Source of the DNA: an uncultured Devosia sp.
Lineage (GTDB): Bacteria > Pseudomonadota > Alphaproteobacteria > Rhizobiales > Devosiaceae
Length of the DNA: 64,000 bases
Direction: 5' to 3'
NCBI RefSeq assembly: GCF_963517015.1
Contig: NZ_CAUQDV010000001.1
Span: 1,060,001 to 1,124,000 of the forward strand
Below the pieces are notes generated by a model that was given only the letters and a program-made list of their open reading frames with translations, was not told the origin of the DNA and made no database searches. This document shows, piece by piece, positions 39,410-48,901 of this stretch (the stretch's first letter is position 1; each line of letters starts with the position of its first letter). Both the position numbers and the translations under genes were made by a program.

Positions 39410-40393
39410 ATGTCCGTCATTCTTGCCGAGCAGGTTTCCAAGACTTTTCAGCAGCGTGAGCGCGCCAAGGGCGGGTTCGGCGGATTGCGCAGTTTCTTTT
39501 CGCCCAAGACCACGCCGGTCGAGGCGGTGAGCGATATTTCCTTTGCAATCGGCAAGGGTGAAGCGGTCGGCTATCTGGGGCCCAATGGGGCCGGCAAATC
39601 CACCATGATCAAGATGCTGACCGGCATCCTCGTGCCGACCAGCGGGCGCGTCGAGGTGCTGGGTAAAGTGCCCCATGCCGATCGCGTCGCCAATGCACGG
39701 CAGATCGGGGTGGTGTTCGGTCAGCGCAGCCAGCTTTGGTGGGACCTGCCGCTCAGCGACAGTTTCGAGCTGCACCGCCGCATCTATCGGGTCGAACCGG
39801 CGCGTTTCGCCGCCAATCGGGCCGAGATGGTCGAGATGCTCGATCTTGGCTCCTTCATCGAACGGCCGGTGCGCCAGTTGAGCCTCGGTCAACGCATGCG
39901 TGCCGAGATCGCCACGGCGCTGATGCATGATCCGGCCGTGCTATTTCTGGATGAACCGACCATCGGGCTCGATGTCGTGGCCAAGGATGCGGTGCGCAAG
40001 TTCCTGGCGCGGATCAATGCCGAGCGGGGCGTCACCATCATCCTGACCACGCATGACCTGCAGGACATCGAACAGATCTGCCCACGGCTGATCATGGTCG
40101 ACAATGGCAGGCTGCTGTTCGACGGGCCGTTGGCGCAACTTCACACGGCTTTCGGGGCGCGGCGCAAGCTGACGCTGGAGTTTGCGGCGGATCCGGGCGC
40201 GGTGAGTCTGAATGGTGCCGAAGTCCTGACGGGGGATGCGCTGCGGCGAGAGTTTCTGTTGCCCGACGATGGGCGGTCGCTGGTCGATCTGATCGCCGAG
40301 CTGGGCAATCCGCCGGGGCTCAAGGATATCCACCTGCATCGTCCCGATATCGAGGAAGTCATCCGCACCTATTACCAGTCGCGGGGGGCGTGA
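39410..40393 (+). CDS. ABC-2 type transporter ATP-binding protein
   Basis: A 327-residue ATPase. Walker A is GPNGAGKST, the signature LSLGQRMRAEIA, Walker B VLFLDEPTIGLD, and the switch histidine lies in LTTHDLQDIEQI. An insertion near residues 17-35 (QRERAKGGFGGLRSFFSP) and a roughly 80-residue C-terminal extension match ATPases paired with DUF990-type permeases (ABC-2 family), whose substrates are mostly unknown. Its two permease genes follow within two bases each. The cassette sits between tolB and pal. Confidence 0.9.
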   Translation: MSVILAEQVSKTFQQRERAKGGFGGLRSFFSPKTTPVEAVSDISFAIGKGEAVGYLGPNGAGKSTMIKMLTGILVPTSGRVEVLGKVPHADRVANARQIGVVFGQRSQLWWDLPLSDSFELHRRIYRVEPARFAANRAEMVEMLDLGSFIERPVRQLSLGQRMRAEIATALMHDPAVLFLDEPTIGLDVVAKDAVRKFLARINAERGVTIILTTHDLQDIEQICPRLIMVDNGRLLFDGPLAQLHTAFGARRKLTLEFAADPGAVSLNGAEVLTGDALRREFLLPDDGRSLVDLIAELGNPPGLKDIHLHRPDIEEVIRTYYQSRGA

Positions 40394-40394
40394 G

Positions 40395-41183
40395 ATGTTC
40401 CTGGCTTTTGTGCTCAGCGCCTTTCGGGTCCGTTCTGCCTATCGTGCGCAGGTCTGGGCCATGCTGTTTGGCGGCAGTCTCGATGTTCTGGCGCGCATCT
40501 CGATCTGGACGGCCGTGTTTGGCGGCGCGGCGACGGTCGATGGCGTGACGCTGCCGCAGATGGTGACTTATGCGGTGATCGGCGCGGCCTTTCTCAGCGC
40601 CTGGGACACCACCGAACTGGTGCGCGAGGTGGGCGCCGATATCCGCAGCGGCGACGTCATCGGCCAATTGCTGAAGCCCTATGACTATCCGCTGGCGCTG
40701 TTTGCCAAGCAGGTCGGAAGCCGGGTGTTCGACAGTCTGGTGGTGGGCCTGCCGGTGCTCGTGGTGATGGCGCTGATTTTTGGGCTGCAAGCACCGGCCA
40801 GTTTCGGACATGGCTTGCTGTTCGTGTTCTATTGCCTCGTTTCGATCGGCATGATCATGGGCATTGGCCTGTTGTTCGGGCTGCTGAGCTTTTGGGTGCT
40901 CGATGCCCATTCGCTGGAATGGTTCATGCGCGGCATGGTTTCGGTGCTGGCCGGCGGTTTCGTGCCGCTGTGGTTTTTCCCGGCCGGTTTTGCCGAGGTT
41001 GCGGCGGCGCTGCCGTTTTCCTGGATCACCTTTCATCCGATGGCGACCTATCTGGGGCAGGTGGACCTGCCGACCAGCGCAATGCTGCTGGTGGCTGGGG
41101 CAGCCTGGCTCACCGGCCTGTTTGGCCTCATCGCCTGGCTGTGGTCGCGCACAACCCTGCGGCTGACGGTGCAGGGAGGCTAA
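40395..41183 (+). CDS. ABC-2 family permease, subunit 1
   Basis: A 262-residue permease with six predicted membrane helices. The early cytoplasmic part (FRVRSAYRAQVWAMLFGG) and the loop with EVGADIRSGDVIGQLLKPYDYPL are typical of DUF990/ABC2_membrane_6 permeases. It begins one base after the ATPase stop and ends two bases before its sister permease. The two permeases probably form a heterodimer. Substrate unknown. Confidence 0.85.
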   Translation: MFLAFVLSAFRVRSAYRAQVWAMLFGGSLDVLARISIWTAVFGGAATVDGVTLPQMVTYAVIGAAFLSAWDTTELVREVGADIRSGDVIGQLLKPYDYPLALFAKQVGSRVFDSLVVGLPVLVVMALIFGLQAPASFGHGLLFVFYCLVSIGMIMGIGLLFGLLSFWVLDAHSLEWFMRGMVSVLAGGFVPLWFFPAGFAEVAAALPFSWITFHPMATYLGQVDLPTSAMLLVAGAAWLTGLFGLIAWLWSRTTLRLTVQGG

Positions 41184-41185
41184 TC

Positions 41186-41986
41186 ATGGCACAGAGCTTG
41201 TCGCTGCTGGTGTATCTCATGGGTCTGCGGGTGCGGACACGGCTGGAATATCGTGCCGGCCTGTTCATCGCCTGGCTGGCGCAAGCCTGCGGCTATGCGG
41301 GCGTCTATGCCGGCATCTGGGTGATCGTGACGCGCTTCGAGCACCTGGGCGGCTGGGGCTGGCCCGAGATTGCGCTGATGCTGGGCTTTCATGTGCTGGG
41401 CTACGCCTTGGGTGCGAGCTTCACCTTTGTGCAGTTGCGCAACATGGAAGAGCTGGTGCGGCTGGGGACATTCGATGCGCTCCTGGTGCGGCCGGTCAAT
41501 CCCTGGCTCTACCTCTGCTTTTCGGGGATCAATATCGAATATGGCGGCCATATCCTGCTCGGCCTGCTGCTGATCTCGTGGTCGCTGCCGCAGCTGGCGG
41601 TCGACTGGACGCTGCTGAGCGTGCTGCAATTGCTGGCGAGCTTGGTGAGCGCCGCGCTACTGACCGGCGCAATCATCACCATCATCGGCGCCAGTGCCTT
41701 CGTGCTGGGACGTTCGCGCTACCTGTTCGGCATCTATTTCGATTTCTGGGAGCTGGCGCGCTATCCGCTCAATATCTTCGCGGCGCCGCTGCAGATCGTC
41801 ATGCTGACCATCATTCCGCTCGGTTTCATGGCCTATGTACCGGTGGCCGGCCTATTGGGGCGGCCCGTGCCGTTCCTGGGGGATTTTGCGCCGGTCGCGG
41901 CCCTTCTGGCGGGTCCGACTGCCGCGTTGATCGCCGCATGGTTCTGGCGGTTTTGCCTGCGGCGCTATCAGGGCGCGGGCGGCTAG
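41186..41986 (+). CDS. ABC-2 family permease, subunit 2
   Basis: A 266-residue permease with about six helices, starting at ATG 41186 after AGGGAGG. The loop RNMEELVRLGTFDALLVRPVNPWLYL parallels the RSGDVIGQLLKPYDYP loop of subunit 1, confirming a paralogous pair. It closes the cassette; pal follows after 188 bp. Exporters of this kind have been linked to envelope or multidrug functions, but nothing in the sequence decides that. Confidence 0.85.
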   Translation: MAQSLSLLVYLMGLRVRTRLEYRAGLFIAWLAQACGYAGVYAGIWVIVTRFEHLGGWGWPEIALMLGFHVLGYALGASFTFVQLRNMEELVRLGTFDALLVRPVNPWLYLCFSGINIEYGGHILLGLLLISWSLPQLAVDWTLLSVLQLLASLVSAALLTGAIITIIGASAFVLGRSRYLFGIYFDFWELARYPLNIFAAPLQIVMLTIIPLGFMAYVPVAGLLGRPVPFLGDFAPVAALLAGPTAALIAAWFWRFCLRRYQGAGG

Positions 41987-42174
41987 ACCCTCGCGCAGGT
42001 AACCTTAACGCGATCACGATCAGGGCTGTGGCGCGTTTGCATCACCACGGAAAAGCCCGGATTTCCGCCACATTGGCGCCGCGATAGAACAACATTAACC
42101 ATAGCGGAAAACCCGGCCTTAAGACTAAGCGCGGTAAATGCCCTGCTTAAGATTGTCGCCTTTCAGGAGCTACC

Positions 42175-42675
42175 GTGGTGAACACCGCAACCATCAACAC
42201 CGCATTGCGCTCTGCCGCCATGCTGCTTTTCGTCCTCGTCATCGCGGCCTGTGCCCGTAACCCCAATGACAATGTCGGCATGACCGGTGTGGGCAATGTC
42301 GGTCCGGGCGGCGGCGCTCCGGGCAGCCAGCAGGAATTCCTCGTGTCGGTCGGCGACCGCGTGTTCTTCGAAACCGATTCCAGCTCGCTCACCACCGAAG
42401 CTTCGGCAACCCTCGACAAGCAGGCCGCCTGGCTCAACCAGTATCAGAACTACCGCATCATGATCGAAGGCCATGCCGACGAGCGCGGTACCCGCGAATA
42501 CAATATCGCGCTCGGCGCCCGCCGCGCCTCGATCGTGGTCAACTACCTCGTCTCCAAGGGCGTGAACCAGCAGCGCATCACCTCGCAGTCCTTCGGCAAG
42601 GAACGCCCGGTCGCGATCTGTAACGACATTTCATGCTGGTCGCAGAACCGCCGCGCGGTTACCGTCGTTCAGTAA
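42175..42675 (+). CDS. pal: Peptidoglycan-associated lipoprotein Pal
   Basis: A 166-residue outer-membrane lipoprotein. The lipobox is VIAAC with the acylated cysteine at position 26; a Gly-rich tether follows, then the OmpA-like domain (VFFETDSSSLTTEA, EGHADERGTREYN, LGARRA and NRRAVTVV) that binds peptidoglycan. The start is GTG 42175 (or 42178) with AGGAG upstream. A TTAACCAT half-site lies about 75 bp upstream. A terminator at 42727 separates it from cpoB. Confidence 0.97.
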   Translation: MVNTATINTALRSAAMLLFVLVIAACARNPNDNVGMTGVGNVGPGGGAPGSQQEFLVSVGDRVFFETDSSSLTTEASATLDKQAAWLNQYQNYRIMIEGHADERGTREYNIALGARRASIVVNYLVSKGVNQQRITSQSFGKERPVAICNDISCWSQNRRAVTVVQ

Positions 42676-42726
42676 GCAAACCGGTCCTTCTCGGACCGAC
42701 CAGATCCAGTGCAAACTGGAGGCAAG

Positions 42727-42767
42727 AGTGCCCGGAGCCATTATTTGGCCCGGGCGCTTTCTTTTTG
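42727..42767 (+). terminator. Terminator downstream of pal
   Basis: AGTGCCCGG..GCC and GGC..CCGGGCGCT pair (one G-U) around a short AT-rich loop, followed by TTTCTTTTTG. Confidence 0.75.
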
Positions 42768-42821
42768 TCCTAATTGCTCTTTATCGGCAGCAGCATCGGC
42801 ACCATGTAGGGAACGATTGTT

Positions 42822-43865
42822 ATGCGCGCATCGGAGGCGTTCGCTTTGAAGTTGTCGTCCATCAAGCGAGGGGGGAAGGTTGCGCTTTGCGCAGTGGCCG
42901 TCGCTCTCGGCATTTCCGTTCCGGGCATGGCTGCCCAGAATATCTTGCCGCCGGCCGAACTTGGCGGGCTGAGCCTGACCAATACTGCCCCGGCGCGCAT
43001 CCATGTCGCCCAGGCCGGTGACAGCGCTCAATTGCTGGTCCGCATCCAGCAGCTCGAGGAACAGCTCCGCTCGCAGAACGGCCAGATCGAGGGCCTGACC
43101 TTCCAGCTGACGCAGATGCAGGAAATCCTCAACCGTCTGCAGACCGAAATCCAGGCGCTGGAAGGCGGTGCGGCGGGAAAAACTGATGCGGCAATCCAAC
43201 CGGGCGGCGTGACGCAGCCCGAGGCTTTGCCGCAGGAGCAAACCACGCGCCCCGAGATCGCCCCGATGACCGATATTCCCGCGCAGGGCGTGCAGCCGTT
43301 GCCGGGCGAGGTCGAGTTCGATCCGACCTATGACGACGGCTCGGCGCCCATGGATGACCTGGGCAATTCCAGCGATCCGCTGGTGGGCACGGGTTCGACG
43401 GGCGGTGTGGACCTGACGACCGGCCAGCCGCTCAATCTCAATTACGACCCATCGGCTTCGGCTAGCGGCAATGCCGACGAGGATGCGCAGTTTACCGCGG
43501 GCTATGAGGCCATGGCTTCGGGTGACTACGAATTTGCCGAAGAGCAGTTTGGTCAGTTCCTCGACATCTATCCGGATAGTCCGCGTGCGGCCGACGCTGC
43601 CAATTTCCTTGGCGATGCCCTGCTGCAGCGCCAGGCTTATAACGAAGCGGCCGATGTGCTGCTCGGCGCCTACCAGAAGGATCCGCAGGGCGCGCGCGCA
43701 GCCGAACTGCTGGTCAAGCTGGGCGCGTCCATGTCGGGTGCCGGCGAGCGGGAAGTGGCGTGCCGGACCTTTGCCCAGGTCGATGCCAATTATCCCAGCC
43801 TGACGCAGGATGTTGCCGGGCGGCTTGCCGCCGAAAAGACCAAGGCCGAGTGCCCACCGGCATGA
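42822..43865 (+). CDS. cpoB: Cell division coordinator CpoB (YbgF)
   Basis: A 347-residue periplasmic protein with a signal sequence in the first 38 residues, an N-terminal coiled coil (LLVRIQQLEEQLRSQNGQIEGL and the following heptads) for trimerisation, a long Pro/Gly/Asp linker, and C-terminal TPR units (FTAGYEAMASGDYEFAEEQFGQFLDIYPDS, then LGDALLQRQAYNEAADVLLGAY). CpoB links the Tol machine to peptidoglycan synthesis. Its stop overlaps the tilS start (ATGA). Confidence 0.92.
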   Translation: MRASEAFALKLSSIKRGGKVALCAVAVALGISVPGMAAQNILPPAELGGLSLTNTAPARIHVAQAGDSAQLLVRIQQLEEQLRSQNGQIEGLTFQLTQMQEILNRLQTEIQALEGGAAGKTDAAIQPGGVTQPEALPQEQTTRPEIAPMTDIPAQGVQPLPGEVEFDPTYDDGSAPMDDLGNSSDPLVGTGSTGGVDLTTGQPLNLNYDPSASASGNADEDAQFTAGYEAMASGDYEFAEEQFGQFLDIYPDSPRAADAANFLGDALLQRQAYNEAADVLLGAYQKDPQGARAAELLVKLGASMSGAGEREVACRTFAQVDANYPSLTQDVAGRLAAEKTKAECPPA

Positions 43866-45124
43866 CGCCAGGCCTCGTGACGCAAGACGAGCTCGATGCT
43901 CTCTTTGCGGCGGTGGAGGATCAACCCGCCATCGCCCTGGCCGTCTCGGGCGGTGCCGACAGTCTGGCGCTGATGCTCTTGGCCCAGCGCTGGGCCGCGG
44001 GCCGCGCCAATGCTCCCAAAATCATTGTCTATTCGGTCGATCACGGCCTGCGTCCGGCTGCCAGGGACGAGGTCGCCATGGTGCTGGCGTCAGCCGCGGC
44101 ACTCGGGTTGCCGGCCCGAGGCCTGCTCTGGACCGGCGACAAGCCGCGAACCGGTGTGCAGGAAGCGGCGCGTACCTCGCGTTATCGGCTGATGGGGCAG
44201 GCGATGGCGGAGGATGGCGCCAAGGTTTTGCTGACGGCGCATCATCGGCAGGACCAGGCCGAGACCGTGTTGATGCGGATGGCGCATGGGAGTGGGATCG
44301 AAGGCCTCAAGGGCATGGCGAAACTATCCGAGGTCGAGGGGGTGCTGGTGCATCGCCCGCTGCTCGATGCCGAGCCGGGCGTGCTGTGCGAGATCGTCGT
44401 TTCTGCCGGGCTCGTGCCTGTCGAAGATCCTTCCAATGCCGACCCGCATTACGAGCGCGTGCGCTGGCGCCAGACCATGCCACAGTTGGCTAGTTTGGGG
44501 CTCGATGCGGCCGCGCTTGCGCTGTTTGCCGAGCGCATGGCGGAAGCCGATGCCGCCATTGCGCAGATGGCCGATGGCTGTTTCTCCGAGATCGTGCGGC
44601 TCGACGGGTTCGGCGCGGCGCGGATCGAGCTGGCGCCCTTTGTCGGGCTCAGCCCAGCCATCTCCACGCGGCTGCTTGGCCGGGTGCTCAATATTGTCGG
44701 TGGGCGGCAGAAGCCACGGGCGCTGGGTCAGGTCGAGCGTCTGCGCCAGGCCATTGCCAAGGGCGAACTGGCCAAGTCGACGACGGTGCTGGGCTGTGTC
44801 ATCCGGCTCAAAGAGGGTGCCATTGCGGTGGCGCGCGAGCCGGGCCGGGCACTGCCGCAGGACGAGGTTCTCCAGCCCCATGGCACGCTGGTCTGGGATG
44901 AGCGCTTTCGCATCGTCAATGGTTCGGATGATGCCGAGCTGACCGCCAGCGTGGCCGACTACCTTCCGCGCCACCGGCTGGAAGAGTTTCTCGGATTTAA
45001 GGTCACTGCGCCTGCTGAAGCGATCCGCACGGCGCCGATCGTGCGCGACGCACAGGGCGGCGTGTTGTCGCTGGGCGGCTGGTCGTTCGACGAGCGAATT
45101 ACCGTTCAACTGCTCATCGACTAG
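43862..45124 (+). CDS. tilS: tRNA(Ile)-lysidine synthetase
   Basis: The 420-residue enzyme modifies the wobble C of the AUA-reading tRNA-Ile with lysine. The PP-loop AVSGGADSLALMLL near residue 28, YSVDHGLRPAARDE, and LTAHHRQDQAETVLMRM are diagnostic. The C-terminal substrate-binding part is less conserved. It overlaps cpoB by four bases. ftsH follows after 226 bp, the common tilS-ftsH order. Confidence 0.95.
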   Translation: MTPGLVTQDELDALFAAVEDQPAIALAVSGGADSLALMLLAQRWAAGRANAPKIIVYSVDHGLRPAARDEVAMVLASAAALGLPARGLLWTGDKPRTGVQEAARTSRYRLMGQAMAEDGAKVLLTAHHRQDQAETVLMRMAHGSGIEGLKGMAKLSEVEGVLVHRPLLDAEPGVLCEIVVSAGLVPVEDPSNADPHYERVRWRQTMPQLASLGLDAAALALFAERMAEADAAIAQMADGCFSEIVRLDGFGAARIELAPFVGLSPAISTRLLGRVLNIVGGRQKPRALGQVERLRQAIAKGELAKSTTVLGCVIRLKEGAIAVAREPGRALPQDEVLQPHGTLVWDERFRIVNGSDDAELTASVADYLPRHRLEEFLGFKVTAPAEAIRTAPIVRDAQGGVLSLGGWSFDERITVQLLID

Positions 45125-45350
45125 GACATTTTGTCCGACCCGACGCGGATTTAGCGCGAAATTACGCCAGAGTGTCCCAATCGTGGTTGGAACCATTTGA
45201 ATCCCTACGGCGTATTAACCCAATCGCGACATTATGACTGGACGAGAGGTGCAAAGGACCGCAGGTCGTGCCCTTGTAACGCCCTAATGCCGGACATACA
45301 TTCGGCAATCGCGCCGCGCATGCTTGCGCCGCACCATCTGGACAGGATTG

Positions 45351-47279
45351 ATGAACGGCAACTTCCGCAACTTCGCCATCTGGCTCGTCATACTCTTCAT
45401 GCTGATGGGCCTGTTCCAGGTCTTCCAGTCGTCGACCCGATCCATTTCGGTTTCCGACAAGAGCTACAGCCAGTTCGTCTCCGATGTCGAAGCCGGCAGC
45501 GTCACCAGCGTGGTCATTACCAATGACATCGTGTCCGGCGTGCTGCGCGACGGAACACGGTTTGAAACCACGATCCCCGATGGCACGAATATCGTTTCGC
45601 GTCTTGAGGACAAGAATGTCTCGATCACCGCACAGGCGCCCGAATCGAGCCCGTTCTGGTCGATCCTGCTCAGCTCCTGGCTGCCCTTCATCGTCATCAT
45701 CGGCGTGTGGTTCTTCTTCATACGCCAGATGCAGGGCGGTGGCCGCGGCGGCGCGATGGGCTTTGGCAAGTCGCGCGCAAAGCTGCTCACTGAAACCCAT
45801 GGCAAGGTGACGTTCGAGGACGTGGCCGGCGTGGATGAAGCCAAGCAGGACCTCGAGGAAATCGTCGAATTCTTGCGCGATCCGGGCAAGTTCCAGCGCC
45901 TGGGTGGCCGTATTCCTCGCGGCGTACTGCTGGTTGGCCCCCCGGGTACCGGCAAGACCTTGCTGGCCCGTTCGGTTGCCGGCGAAGCCAATGTGCCGTT
46001 CTTCACCATTTCGGGTTCGGACTTCGTTGAAATGTTCGTCGGCGTGGGTGCTTCGCGCGTCCGCGACATGTTCGAGCAGGCCAAGAAGAACGCCCCCTGC
46101 ATCATCTTTATCGACGAAATCGACGCCGTCGGCCGCCAGCGTGGCGCCGGTCTCGGTGGCGGTAACGACGAACGCGAACAGACCCTCAACCAGCTCCTCG
46201 TCGAGATGGACGGCTTTGAAGCCAATGAAGGCATCATCCTGATCGCTGCCACCAACCGTCCCGACGTGCTGGATCCGGCGCTGCTGCGTCCCGGCCGTTT
46301 CGACCGTCAGGTCGTCGTTCCCAATCCCGACGTGTCGGGCCGCGAAAAGGTGCTCAAGGTTCACGTGCGCAAGGTGCCGCTGGCTCCCGATGTGGATCTC
46401 AAGGTACTGGCCCGTGGTACGCCCGGTTTCTCCGGCGCTGACCTGATGAACCTCGTCAACGAAGCGGCCCTGATGGCGGCGCGCAAGAACAAGCGTTTCG
46501 TGACCCATCAGGAATTCGAAGACGCCAAGGACAAGATCATGATGGGCGCCGAACGCCGCACCATGGCCATGTCGCAGGACGAAAAGAAGCTGACCGCCTA
46601 TCACGAAGCTGGCCACGCCATCATCGCGCTCAAGGTTGCCGGTATTGATCCGATCCACAAGGCCACCATCATCCCGCGCGGTCGTGCGCTGGGCATGGTG
46701 ATGACCTTGCCGGAAAGCGACACCTATTCGTTCAGCCGTGAAAAGGCCCTGGCCCGTCTCACCATGCTGTTCGGTGGTCGCGAAGCTGAAATCATCAAGT
46801 TCGGGCCGGAAAAGGTCACGAGCGGCGCTTCGGGCGATATCCAGATGGCGACAAGCCTGGCGCGCTCCATGGTGATGGAATGGGGCATGAGCGAAAAGCT
46901 CGGCCGCGTGCGCTACAAGTCGAACGACCAGGAAGTGTTCCTCGGCCATTCGGTGACGCAGTCCCAGCATATGTCCGATGACACCGCCAAGATCATCGAC
47001 CAGGAAGTGCGTAAGCTGATCGAGGATGGCGAGACTTCCGCCAAGGAAATCCTCACCACCTATCACGATCAGTGGGAAGCCATTGCCCAGGCACTGCTCG
47101 AGTTCGAGACGCTGACCGGCGACGAGCTACGCGCCCTGATGGATGGACAGCAGCCGACTCGTCCAGACGACTCGGGGCCGTCGACCAAGGCAACGGGCGT
47201 TCCCTCGGCTGGCAAGTCGGGCAAGAAGCGTCCGGATGCGCCGCCCGAGGCGGGCATGGAGCCGCAGCCAAACAGCTGA
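45351..47279 (+). CDS. ftsH: ATP-dependent zinc metalloprotease FtsH
   Basis: The 642-residue membrane protease degrades misfolded and regulatory proteins. Two membrane helices (about residues 6-26 and 103-125) flank a periplasmic domain; the AAA domain has GPPGTGKT near 196, IIFIDEIDAVG and the SRH segment; the zinc site HEAGH is at about 418-422. The C-terminal tail is Pro/Gly/Lys-rich. I start at ATG 45351 (MNGNFRNFAIWLV). A terminator follows at 47296. Confidence 0.98.
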   Translation: MNGNFRNFAIWLVILFMLMGLFQVFQSSTRSISVSDKSYSQFVSDVEAGSVTSVVITNDIVSGVLRDGTRFETTIPDGTNIVSRLEDKNVSITAQAPESSPFWSILLSSWLPFIVIIGVWFFFIRQMQGGGRGGAMGFGKSRAKLLTETHGKVTFEDVAGVDEAKQDLEEIVEFLRDPGKFQRLGGRIPRGVLLVGPPGTGKTLLARSVAGEANVPFFTISGSDFVEMFVGVGASRVRDMFEQAKKNAPCIIFIDEIDAVGRQRGAGLGGGNDEREQTLNQLLVEMDGFEANEGIILIAATNRPDVLDPALLRPGRFDRQVVVPNPDVSGREKVLKVHVRKVPLAPDVDLKVLARGTPGFSGADLMNLVNEAALMAARKNKRFVTHQEFEDAKDKIMMGAERRTMAMSQDEKKLTAYHEAGHAIIALKVAGIDPIHKATIIPRGRALGMVMTLPESDTYSFSREKALARLTMLFGGREAEIIKFGPEKVTSGASGDIQMATSLARSMVMEWGMSEKLGRVRYKSNDQEVFLGHSVTQSQHMSDDTAKIIDQEVRKLIEDGETSAKEILTTYHDQWEAIAQALLEFETLTGDELRALMDGQQPTRPDDSGPSTKATGVPSAGKSGKKRPDAPPEAGMEPQPNS

Positions 47280-47295
47280 CATTTCACAAGATTTT

Positions 47296-47320
47296 AGGGC
47301 CGCCGCAAGGCGGCCCTTTT
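47296..47320 (+). terminator. Terminator downstream of ftsH
   Basis: AGGGCCGCC and GGCGGCCCT form a nine-pair stem with a GCAA tetraloop, followed by TTTT. Confidence 0.85.
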
Positions 47321-47403
47321 GCACGTGCGGGAATTCCGCTAAGGCGCTGCAAAGTGGTATTGTCCGAAGCGACCGGCCCGGCCGGCGATGAAGGAAGACG
47401 CAA

Positions 47404-48747
47404 ATGGTACGCAAGTATTTCGGCACCGACGGCATTCGTGGTCTCGCCAATGGCGACAAGCTGACCCCCGAACTGGCACTCAAGGTCGGCATGGCAGCGG
47501 GCCAGAAGTTCGTGCGCGGCGACCATCGCAATCGCGTCGTCATCGGCAAGGACACGCGCCGCTCCGGCTATATGATCGAGAACGCGCTGGCGGCCGGTTT
47601 CACCGCCGTCGGCATGGACGTCTATTTCCTTGGCCCGATGCCAACACCGGCCGTGGCCATGCTGACCCGCTCGCTGCGCGCCGACCTGGGCGTCATGATC
47701 TCGGCGTCGCACAATCCCTATGAAGACAATGGGATCAAGCTGTTCCGTCCCGACGGCTACAAGCTCAGCGACGAGGTGGAAAAGGAGATCGAGGCGCTGA
47801 TCGACGGCGACATGTCCAAGTTTCTGGCGCATGGTCGCGACATTGGCCGCGCGCATCGCGACGAGGAAGCCCGCACCCGTTACATCGAATATGCCAAGCG
47901 CACGTTGCCGCGGAATACCGACCTGGCCGGGCTGCGCGTGGTGCTCGATTGCGCCAATGGTGCGGCCTACAAGGTGGCGCCGATTGCGCTGTGGGAGCTG
48001 GGTGCCGAGGTGTTCACCATCGGCGACAAGCCGGATGGCTTCAATATCAATGACAAGGTCGGCTCGACCGCGCCCGAGGCCGTTGCTGCCAAGGTCAAGG
48101 AAGTGCGCGCCGATATCGGCATTGCGCTGGATGGAGATGCGGATCGCGTCATCATCGTCGACGAAAAGGGCGACGTGGTCGATGGCGACCAGTTCATGGC
48201 GGTGATCGCCCAGAGCTGGCTCGAGCGCGAAATGCTGCTCGGCGGCGGCATCGTGGCGACGGTCATGTCCAATCTCGGGCTTGAGCGCTATCTCGGCTCG
48301 CTTGGCCTGACGCTGGAGCGTACCCAGGTCGGTGACCGCTATGTGCTCGAAGCCATGCGGAGCAAGGGCTTCAATGTGGGCGGCGAACAGTCCGGCCATA
48401 TCATCCTGTCAGACTTTACCACCACGGGCGACGGGCTGGTCGCGGCGCTGCAACTGCTGGCCGTGCTCAAGGAGCAGGACCGAAGCGTGTCCGAGATCTG
48501 CAAGCGTTTCACCAAGGTTCCGCAGCTGCTGCGCAGCGTGAAGTTCAAGGCCGGCAAGCCGCTCGAGGACAAGCATGTCAAGCAGGCCATCGCCGACGCC
48601 GAAGCCATGCTGGGGGCAGGCGGGCGCGTTGTCGTGCGTGCCTCGGGTACCGAGCCGGTGATTCGCGTCATGGGTGAGGCGGACGATGCCGGGTTGGTTT
48701 CCAGCGCCGTCGCGCAGATCGAAGCGGCGATCCGGGATGTTGCTTGA
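47404..48747 (+). CDS. glmM: Phosphoglucosamine mutase
   Basis: The 447-residue enzyme makes glucosamine-1-phosphate for peptidoglycan and LPS precursors. The phosphorylated serine is Ser102 in ISASHNPYEDNGIK, the metal loop is LDGDADRVI, the sugar loop GGEQSGHIIL, and the phosphate loop RASGTEPVIRVM. The start MVRKYFGTDGIRG is the family standard. It follows ftsH after a terminator and 83 bp. Confidence 0.98.
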   Translation: MVRKYFGTDGIRGLANGDKLTPELALKVGMAAGQKFVRGDHRNRVVIGKDTRRSGYMIENALAAGFTAVGMDVYFLGPMPTPAVAMLTRSLRADLGVMISASHNPYEDNGIKLFRPDGYKLSDEVEKEIEALIDGDMSKFLAHGRDIGRAHRDEEARTRYIEYAKRTLPRNTDLAGLRVVLDCANGAAYKVAPIALWELGAEVFTIGDKPDGFNINDKVGSTAPEAVAAKVKEVRADIGIALDGDADRVIIVDEKGDVVDGDQFMAVIAQSWLEREMLLGGGIVATVMSNLGLERYLGSLGLTLERTQVGDRYVLEAMRSKGFNVGGEQSGHIILSDFTTTGDGLVAALQLLAVLKEQDRSVSEICKRFTKVPQLLRSVKFKAGKPLEDKHVKQAIADAEAMLGAGGRVVVRASGTEPVIRVMGEADDAGLVSSAVAQIEAAIRDVA

Positions 48748-48825
48748 GGTTGCCGGATCATGGATAGTAACGATCCACTAACCGTCTGAATTTACTTTCT
48801 GTTTACCTCCGTGACTTTGTTAGGG

Positions 48826-48840
48826 TTAAGTGGGTTTTAA
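48826..48840 (+). promoter_or_regulatory. CtrA-type box (TTAA-N7-TTAA) upstream of the outer-membrane protein gene
   Basis: TTAA, GTGGGTT, TTAA: an exact consensus match ending 61 bp before the start codon, where a -35 region would lie for a leader of about 30 bases. A second perfect box occurs near rcdA. Confidence 0.45.
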
Positions 48841-48901
48841 GGAAAATCGTCGATATTGATGTCAATCGACTGTTGTCGTGGCAACCTCAAGGACGTTTTT
48901 C

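Noticed and set aside
45162..47066. 634-residue minus-strand reading frame opposite ftsH
   Set aside because: Shadow of ftsH, whose AAA and HEAGH motifs are unmistakable on the plus strand; the antisense translation has no recognisable pattern.
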